Source: Phoronis pallida (Eukaryota; Phoronida; Phoronidae). From it: a stretch of 12,668 nucleotides of DNA. Shown one piece after another: positions 7,301 through 12,668 of this stretch. The first letter of the stretch is position 1. Each line of letters begins with the position of its first letter. The stretch lies in assembly GCA_028565715.1 (NCBI GenBank), contig JAOXYC010183468.1, positions 1-12,668 of the forward strand. Reading direction: 5' to 3'. The position numbers and the translations under genes were made by a program. The notes beneath the pieces were generated by a model, which saw only the letters and a list, made by a program, of their open reading frames with translations, was not told where the DNA came from and searched no databases.

Positions 7301-8451
7301 CACCCTTGAAAAAGTTCATTATTGTGCTTTGGATTTGAGATAAAAAGAAGCGTGCAACTTTTTGCACTCTTTTCGCAATAAAGTGCTTGACGCAATAGTT
7401 CAATAAATTGAAACCCTAGTTTAAGACAAAAATCTAATATTTTGTACTTGCCCTGTATAGTGAGTAACACCAACTTTTATTGACCCAAGTTTGACAAGCG
7501 TTCAAAGTGTCTTCATAATTAAGCATATTCTCACATTTCTTATTTCCATTCAAGCATGTGTTGCATAGCACCAGTGCTGGCTGCCAAGGTTTTCCCAGGT
7601 TGTGAAGTTACTGTAGGATCTGACCAGGAAGAAGGTGGGAGGTGGCCGTATGCTGGAACAGCCGGTGCTATAGGAGAGTTGAAAAGTACGCATGTGAAGA
7701 AAAATGTTACAATATCCTTTTTGCTGAAGTTTTAACTTAAAAGTTGGCATGTATCTGCCTTCTCATCACATTGCGTGTGACTGTGAATTAAAAGGGGACT
7801 GCCAGTGCTGGTTTAATCAATAAGGGGTGTATGGGATAAAAACACCTTAATTTTTCATCAATGCAGCTTCGAGACCTTTACATTTTGTCCCTTGTGATAA
7901 TTTGGGAATGAGACTCGATTATGGCTCAGCTCGAGACCTAGAGTTGTGTTGAAGATTTGAAGCAAGTCTAACTTTAAAAAGTCTTTTAGGCCACAAGATG
8001 ACTATACAATCAAAATGGGCATAATTTTCGCAACCTACTCTCGTTATCCCATTTTTACACTGATCGTAACCCCTTTTCAGTCTTTTGTCCGCTTGTAACC
8101 TAATCAAGCGGAATAATTTTAAACTATTCATTTACCACCTGCACAGTAGATAAATGGGCCAGGTTAATTAAGTTTATCATTGCTCTAATTGGATTCATCC
8201 ACCTTGAGAGTAACCATCAAGAAGAAAAAAATGATTTTTTTATTTGTTTTTGGATAAAGGTTTGTATTGAACTCCATAGAAAGTACTTATTAATAAATAT
8301 GTTTATTATCCTTAACTGTCATCATGAAGCTCATGTGGATTCTAAAAACAAGATAGTGACATCACCAGCCTTCATGTGTGAAACACGATTACACAAGATA
8401 TTTGATGGGGTTGGAGTCATGATTGAAAATGTGCTGAAGCTCACAAAGTGA
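4323..8451 (+). CDS. GATD3: Mitochondrial ES1 / GATD3-like protein, complete, seven exons
   Basis: This is a DJ-1/PfpI (class I glutamine amidotransferase-like) protein of the ES1 family, mitochondrial in vertebrates; its molecular reaction is not settled. Exons are 4323-4430, 5783-5835, 6251-6361, 6655-6774, 7192-7284, 7555-7711 and 8326-8451; they sum to 768 nt (255 aa) with all phases consistent. Residues 1-30 are rich in Arg, Lys, Leu and Ala without acidic residues, as in a mitochondrial presequence. Next come [20 protein letters not shown] (34-53), [10 protein letters not shown] (76-85), PGGFGAAKN (122-130), the nucleophile-elbow region PIGMCCIAP with Cys165 aligning to the family Cys, [15 protein letters not shown] (187-201) and PAFMCET (228-234). 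An in-frame stop at 4299-4301 supports the chosen ATG. Five introns are GT-AG; the last is exceptional (7712-8325). Introns 2-5 (5836-6250, 6362-6654, 6775-7191, 7285-7554) hold nothing recognised. ATTAAA at 8724-8729 is a weak poly(A) candidate. Confidence 0.95.
4723..4817. repeat. Small imperfect fold-back in GATD3 intron 1
   Basis: GACGACTC (4723-4730) is mirrored by GAGTCGTC (4810-4817). Inside, the stretch around ATTCACTCAATGTATTCA (4755-4772) is mirrored by TGAATATTGAGAATAAT (4780-4796), so most of the 95 bp can fold back imperfectly. It is probably an aged MITE. Confidence 0.5.
4978..5004. repeat. Perfect 9-bp-arm hairpin in GATD3 intron 1
   Basis: GACTATTTC (4978-4986) and GAAATAGTC (4996-5004) are exact inverse complements with a 9-base loop. 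No larger repeat context was recognised and the significance is unknown. Confidence 0.45.
5041..5081 (+). mobile_element. 3' fragment of the same SINE family as 9890-10000
   Basis: The segment from TCCCAGATTCGTTC through TTTCTGTCTTCAA to the following TTTA matches 9951-9989 over about 38 bases with roughly 30 identities by eye. It includes an exact 13-mer, TTTCTGTCTTCAA. The tRNA-like head is absent, so this is a tail-only remnant. Confidence 0.5.
5098..5454 (+). mobile_element. TTAA-flanked MITE, copy A (GATD3 intron 1)
   Basis: Terminal inverted repeats of about 45 bp run inward from TTAA at both ends. The left begins AGGTGTACATTGCTACTTAC, and the right read inward begins AGGCGTACATCGTTACTTAC. 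The TTAA at 5098-5101 and 5451-5454 would be the target duplication, as for piggyBac-type elements. No coding capacity. The whole element is homologous, in opposite orientation, to 10359-10739; shared interior blocks include CGCTTCTTCCGGAAATCTCT and TAACTGAGATCAACTGT. Confidence 0.85.
5476..5656. mobile_element. TA-flanked MITE with GAGGATCC inverted ends
   Basis: ATGAGGATCCATGCA (5478-5492) and TGCACGGATCCTCAT (5640-5654) are inverse complements with one mismatch. Each is bounded by TA (5476-5477, 5655-5656), the target of Tc1/mariner-type elements. The interior is CpG-richer than its flanks and encodes nothing recognisable; a 78-codon reading frame runs across it by chance. Confidence 0.65.
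7712..8325 (+). other. U12-type intron of GATD3 with apparent AT-AT termini
   Basis: The 5' splice site ATATCCTTT (7712-7720) matches the AT-class minor-spliceosome consensus exactly. TCCTTAACT (8309-8317) matches the U12 branch-site consensus, with the branch A at 8314 or 8315, 10-11 nt before the exon. Joining ACA (7709-7711) to GAA (8326-8328) keeps phase 0 and gives NVTEAHVD, which aligns without gaps to the family's EVVEAHVD. No AC or AG lies between the branch site and the exon, so the intron would end in AT. A U2-type alternative exists (GTACGC at 7686 to AG at 8328-8329), but it deletes about ten family residues. The interior holds no recognised repeat. Confidence 0.75.
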
Positions 8452-9889
8452 GCAGTGAAACATTGAACCTTGAAATGGAAGTGACATTTTGTTTTGCTAC
8501 TAGTTGAAATACAAAGATGGAGTGTGTGTCCCGATTGCCGTACTTGCTTTGAGCAAACTAGGTAATATTGCTCATTGACATATAAATGCATATTTGAAGA
8601 TACTAGCATTCCCCTTGTGTGATTATTGAGAAATAATACTCAAAGGTCTTTTTATATCAGCAAAATCATGTTCTTTTAGTAATCATGTTGTGTTTTTTCC
8701 ACAGAACAGTGCTTTTAAAATTAATTAAAAATCAACACAAACATGTCTAAGTGGATTTTTTTTTTATCTGAATCGCAAGTGTAAGTGGAGGTTGAGAAAT
8801 TAAATAAGACTTATGGTTGTGTAAAGTATTCATTTTATTGCCAAATAGTTATCACTTTGAGAATCACAGAATAATGTTTGACTACAATATAGCACTGTCC
8901 TAAAACAAATTTAATTTTAATGATAAAGAAAATTGTGAATATTGCCTACTCACTGGCCGAGATTATAAAAAAAAAATTCAAAAAGGCATTCCCCAATAGA
9001 TAGTCCCAATGAAATAGATACAAAGTACAAATTATAATAATCAATTTAGTAATAGTTATGATGACATATTGAATAATACACACAAAATCACAGACACAAT
9101 ATTAGATAATTGGTAGAACACCATTGACGCTATGTAGAAAGGGTCAACAACCATTAAAACCCTAAGAAACTCATCAAATAAACAAACTTTAAACTCTCCT
9201 GATATAATAATTGCACAATTTACTTCCACAACAATTCATAACTTAAAGTATTCAAAAAAAATACACTCGATGGAATGTTATCATACTAACAAAAACATTT
9301 TTACTATGAATTCTATTTTCTGTTTGTCAACTAGTTATTATTATAATAAATACATTAAACAGTCGGCTAACAACTGGGTTGGGTGGTATCTTCAAACTTG
9401 GAGTTAAAAAACTCTGAGGACATTGTATGAGAAAATGAGGATAAATATGGTCCTTGAGGAAGTGACCCATTATTAGTTCAAGTATCAAAAATGTACTGAT
9501 AATAAATGATCACAACTTGCTTTGACACCCAAGTCATAAAACTATTAGGTATACAAAAATAACCCATTTGTAGACTAATTTCTCTCTTCCCATAAGTTTG
9601 TTCATTCTTGCATACCACATGTTTCCCTTTAAAGATGATAGTTCTTGACTCGTGCAACTGTTCCTTTGAAATTTGACTATGATCCTTGAAAAATGTGTCT
9701 GCTAGAGAAGTATTTTAATAGGAATACAAATAAATGTATGTTTTTACTGGCTGAAAATGATAAATATTGAAGAGACAGAAAAATGCTTTAAAACAGCAAA
9801 CTAAATCCTCATGTGGAAAGGCCACAGCGCCACTCATGGGCTAAATACTGTACTGGCTTATAGCGTTAAAATTAGCACAGAAAATAGTA
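8452..9889. other. Convergent intergenic region between GATD3 and MVP
   Basis: AT-rich sequence with homopolymer runs and no recognised gene. It should contain the GATD3 3'UTR. ATTAAA at 8724-8729 and 8799-8804 and AATAAA at 9345-9350 are possible poly(A) signals. Nothing else was found. Confidence 0.5.
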
Positions 9890-10000
9890 GGAGCTGGTAA
9901 GCTTAGATGGTAGAGCATCTGACTGGCTTTCAGGGAGACCTGGGTTCGATTCCCAAATCAGTTCCAAATATTTCTGTCTTCAATATTTATTATTTTAACA
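9890..10000 (+). mobile_element. tRNA-derived SINE (tRNA-like head plus tail)
   Basis: 9890-9966 folds as a tRNA. GGAGCTG pairs with CAGTTCC (9959-9965). The D stem is GCTT/GAGC. The anticodon stem is TCTGA/TCAGG with loop CTGGCTT (anticodon GGC). The T stem is TGGG/CCCA. Pol III boxes are near consensus: AGCTTAGATGG (A box, 9900-9910) and GGTTCGATTCC (B box, 9943-9953). Two extra bases on each side lengthen the acceptor stem to 9 bp, unlike a normal tRNA. The head is followed by an AT-rich tail with TTTCTGTCTTCAA, shared with 5041-5081. A functional tRNA-Ala is less likely given the extra bases and the repeated tail. Confidence 0.62.
9986..9991 (-). terminator. Candidate poly(A) signal of MVP inside the SINE tail
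   Basis: TTTATT on the plus strand reads AATAAA on the minus strand, about 106 nt past the MVP stop codon. It is the first canonical hexamer downstream of that stop and lies in the SINE tail. Use as the real cleavage signal is inferred. Confidence 0.4.
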
Positions 10001-10096
10001 GGGCTGTACTTGACTAGAGACACTGTGGAATAAATCAACAGTTACCACCAACAATCCAAAATATGGGCGACGCAATATGAATTAGAATTCATTCAT

Positions 10097-12267
10097 TCAT
10101 TGGGTAGAGACTAGTCCCTCAGCGGTATTAAACAGGTTGATGGGGTTATTACCATCAGTGAAAAGAACAGACTTCAGGCCTAAACTTTCTAGTAATTTGA
10201 CTTGATTCTCAGGACCAGCATTGGATACAGCCAGAATGGTGTCTACTCCAAGTGCTCCAACAGTTTCACTCAACTTGTTCACCTGCAAAAAAAAACATTA
10301 CTGCATATTAAGCAAAATGTGATGTCAGTTATTGGAGACATGCCTCTTTAAAAATAAGTTAAACGCATACATCGCTACTTACGAATGTAGAATTTTCAAT
10401 TATTGAAATACGACGATATCATCTGTTTCTTTTACACAGTTTGCTAATTATTCGTTGCCAATTCATGTTACTGCATTCATTCTTTATGGACAACACAAAG
10501 TTTCATTAAGTTTGTGTTTTCGATTAATATGTAACAGTTGATCTCAGTTATCTTGACACCCTGTCAAGTTATTTCATCAAGTCACATAGGCTGCATGTAT
10601 AGAGATTTCCGGAAGAAGCGAAGGTATTTATTCGTTCAGATGAATGTAAGGATGCAATTTGTAACAACAATTCCAACGCAATTGGCCTCATTCAATAGTT
10701 GATAATTTCACGTTCATAAGTAGCGATGTATAACTTTAATATTTCATTGATTCATGATGGAAACCAAGTAGCCTTGCACTGCTTTTCTTGATTGACTCGT
10801 CATTCTTGGATTCTATTTAGGCATCCTTGTAAAAAAGACAGTTGCTCTTGTCAAGCCCATAACCCAACTTTGGCAGTCTGAATTACCTCAATGTCAGTCA
10901 ACGACTTAGTTTTTTCTACTTCCATATTATTCTGTTCTTTCTGGAATGACAACTCTGACATTCGGAGCTGAAAAAATAACATTATATTTTAGAAAGCAAA
11001 GAAGGTGTTTATCTACAAACAAAGTACTATTAATGTAACAGTTGTATACACGTTGCTAGTTTTAAATATTCTCTATACCATCTTGCCAAATGTTCTTCAG
11101 TTCTTCTGCAATACATTATGCAAGTCATAACAGACTGGTATCACAAAGAAGACATTTTAAATCCAATTTGAGGCTTGACTGCAAAACAATGTAATTCATA
11201 CATTTTTACATGCAATGAAATGGGAATCGTGCTTTTATATACAAATGACTTCATTGTATAGTTGACTATTTGCAGCCAAGCCTCAGTCTAATAACTGATA
11301 GTGGGGATTGTGCATGTGATACGATAGTATTGGTTGGCATTTAGCTATACAAATATATTAGGTGACAAATTGTTGCAAAGAATGAGCAGGTGTAATAACA
11401 TACCATGTTTCTTGTTTCCAGCTCTGCATAGAACTCAATTTCTGCAGCTTCAGCTCTCAGTTTGGCAGCTGCAAAATACATAGTTACATCATGTTCATTT
11501 TTGCAATATTTAAAGTAGATACAGCTGCCCATGTGACACTTAACCTAACCACAAGGACCACAAGAAGGAATACAAAACATATCTAGGAATGTTCCCAAAC
11601 CAGAGCTGAATTCCATGTTCATCCTTTTAACTGTTGGGTAAGGAGGTATAAAACGTGGGTGCCTGTCCTTATAATGACAGTTGGCCTACATCCAACAGTT
11701 CAGCGGCTTAACAGCCAGGAAATATTTTTCTTTTTAATATCAGGAATACACTTTGATCGTATATAAATTATCTTAAGTAGATGTTATTTCCTTAAAGTTA
11801 CTGTCTGTATGCTATTGACCATCTAAACTAACAAATCTGTTTAAAATAATGGCCGCTACCTGTGGCAATAAAAATTAAAATATATTAAAATTGATGATTA
11901 ACCGGTAAATACAATAAAATAAACTGTTAAACTTTGGATGCAGTATTTTTAAGAGAAAATCAAATAGAAGAATGGCAATATATTACTGCTTAATCCAATT
12001 TTTAAAAAAGCCTGAAAATGATTTTTTAAAATAATCAAACCTTCAATTTCACTTTGGCATTCAATCAAAGTCTTTTCCTTCCTAGCCTCAGCCTCTGCCT
12101 TAGCCTGCCCGGTAGACTCAACCGCAGCTGTCACCGCTCGTAATTCAAACAGTTTAGATCTCTCTTTCTCAGCTTCTTTCTCATTTATTAATTTCTGCTG
12201 TTCAAGCATTCCTTTAGCTACTTGTTCAGTACGCTGGGCCTCGTGAGCTGCTGATCTCTCTACAGAA
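10097..12267 (-). CDS. MVP: Major vault protein, C-terminal four exons (partial)
   Basis: MVP builds the shell of the vault ribonucleoprotein particle. Exons are complement 12267-12041, 11468-11404, 10967-10887 and 10282-10097, all GT-AG with consistent phases; about 185 residues are visible. The order is [12 protein letters not shown], then the Ala/Glu/Lys-rich cap helix with [26 protein letters not shown] and the [12 protein letters not shown] stretch, then the cap-ring region [17 protein letters not shown] and the hallmark [10 protein letters not shown]. From AKLRAEAA to VDTI it aligns with human MVP, as I recall it, without gaps. The protein stops soon after NTAEGL, lacking the longer tail of the human protein. 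The N-terminal MVP repeats and shoulder domain are not in the window, and the next upstream exon is not found in 12268-12668. Convergent with GATD3. Confidence 0.93.
10359..10739 (-). mobile_element. TTAA-flanked MITE, copy B (MVP last intron)
   Basis: Same family as 5098-5454 but inverted and slightly longer (381 against 357 bp). TTAA lies at 10359-10362 and 10736-10739. Inner ends read ATACATCGCTACTTACGAAT on the left and, inverted, ATACATCGCTACTTATGAAC on the right. Colinear interior blocks include AGAGATTTCCGGAAGAAGCG and ACAGTTGATCTCAGTTATCT. By eye the copies are roughly three-quarters identical, so neither is very recent. No reading frame. Confidence 0.85.
11169..11285. mobile_element. 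117-bp fold-back element in an MVP intron
   Basis: TGAGGCTTGACTGCAAA (11169-11185) and TTTGCAGCCAAGCCTCA (11269-11285) are inverse complements with one mismatch. The pairing continues imperfectly inward (ACAATGTAATTCATACA against TATACAATGAAGTCATTTGT read inverted), so most of the element can fold. No target duplication was seen. The remaining MVP intron sequence (10968-11168, 11286-11403, 11469-12040) shows nothing else beyond a weak CTGTTGG/CCAACAG pair near 11631 and 11692. Confidence 0.6.
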
Positions 12268-12668
12268 CTGGTAAGATAAACCGTAAAAAGATAATTATGT
12301 TTACGGCCAGCAATAATTCTAGATGTGCGTCCTGCGTCACATACGCATAATTATTCAAAAATAAGCTTTGTTACAAAGCTTGTGCGTCCCGCGGGACGCA
12401 TAATCAAATGAAAGTAAAAAATGATAAACACTTGTAACAAAAGCGACGGAAGAAATCGGGCGACAAGCAAACTTACTCTTATCATAGATAAATAGAAGAA
12501 CAGATCCACAACTCGACTTCGTGAATCAAGAAAAACGAGATGGTACCGGTTCATATCCGGCTGTGCGTATTTCAAACCCAAGTCTGACAATCCGGAAGTG
12601 AAACGGTCGTTCTCAAAACCATGTATGGAACCAAGGCAAACAGACTTTTCTACTTCGCAAGACAAACC
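12268..12668. other. MVP upstream region: intron, or possible alternative promoter
   Basis: The stretch begins with the acceptor TTATCTTACCAG of the MVP exon (minus strand). No MVP-like coding block is seen in it. On the minus strand there is a good donor AAGA|GTAAGT (GT at 12476-12475) and, farther upstream, CACTTCCGG (12600-12592), an ETS-like promoter motif. An exon ending at 12477 joined to the MVP exon would put TGA and TAA in the MVP frame just before the junction, so it could only be noncoding. The 104-codon minus-strand reading frame here has no recognised domain. Confidence 0.4.
12324..12408. repeat. CG-rich palindromic repeat pair with intervening hairpin
   Basis: TGTGCGTCC...ACGCATAAT occurs twice, at 12324-12352 and 12381-12404. 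The second copy contains a perfect 18-bp palindrome TGCGTCCCGCGGGACGCA (12383-12400); the first is a degenerate version. Between them AAGCTTTG-TTA-CAAAGCTT (12363-12381) forms a perfect 8-bp hairpin. It is probably a small fold-back repeat; a protein-binding site is possible. Confidence 0.55.

Noticed and set aside
9890-9966. Functional tRNA-Ala(GGC) gene
   Set aside because: Extra bases beside the acceptor stem, a mismatch in the T stem, and a tail shared with 5041-5081 favour a SINE.
12351-12665. 104-codon minus-strand reading frame as the upstream MVP exon
   Set aside because: It lacks MVP motifs, and joined at the GTAAGT donor its phase does not fit the exon at 12267.
1-12668. CRISPR array, prophage, operon or toxin-antitoxin system
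   Set aside because: No regularly spaced direct repeats with unique spacers and no prokaryotic gene structure; all recognised genes are intron-containing animal genes.

Overview
The window looks like nuclear DNA from an invertebrate animal. It is AT-rich, its genes are interrupted by short introns, and the four genes recognised (a TatD-type nuclease, POMK, GATD3/ES1 and MVP) form an animal gene set. A probable U12-type intron and a vault-protein gene argue against nematodes and most insects. A mollusc, annelid, cnidarian, echinoderm, hemichordate or amphioxus would all fit, and I cannot choose between them.

Layout from left to right. (1) 385-719 (+) is the last coding exon of a TatD-family metal-dependent nuclease. 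Two decayed tandem copies of its 3' part follow (about 733-1183), and the first of them is split by a 181-bp insertion. (2) 1632-2940 (-) is a complete two-coding-exon protein O-mannose kinase (POMK, 348 aa), convergent with the nuclease. (3) 3190-4058 is a cluster of fold-back elements lying between two divergent genes: a 56-bp-arm hairpin, an inverted array of GTCCG-containing units, and a GTCCCG-rich element with an 8-bp target duplication. (4) 4323-8451 (+) is a complete seven-exon mitochondrial ES1/GATD3 gene (255 aa). Its first intron holds four further repeats and a short hairpin. Its last intron has the 5' splice site and branch site of a U12-type intron but appears to end in AT. (5) 8452-9889 is intergenic with no gene seen. 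(6) 9890 to about 10000 is a tRNA-like SINE. (7) 10097-12267 (-) holds the last four exons of major vault protein (MVP), convergent with GATD3. The MVP introns hold a second copy of a TTAA-flanked MITE also present in GATD3 intron 1, and another fold-back element. (8) 12268-12668 has no recognisable MVP exon, but it holds a CG-rich palindromic repeat, a good splice donor and an ETS-like site.

The four genes have unrelated jobs (nucleic-acid cleavage, dystroglycan glycan phosphorylation, a mitochondrial DJ-1/PfpI-superfamily protein, and the vault particle). This is ordinary animal gene order rather than a functional cluster. The noteworthy signals are the likely AT-AT U12-type intron, the fossil tandem copies of a terminal exon, and the unusually varied set of small non-autonomous elements. 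I found no new multi-gene system.
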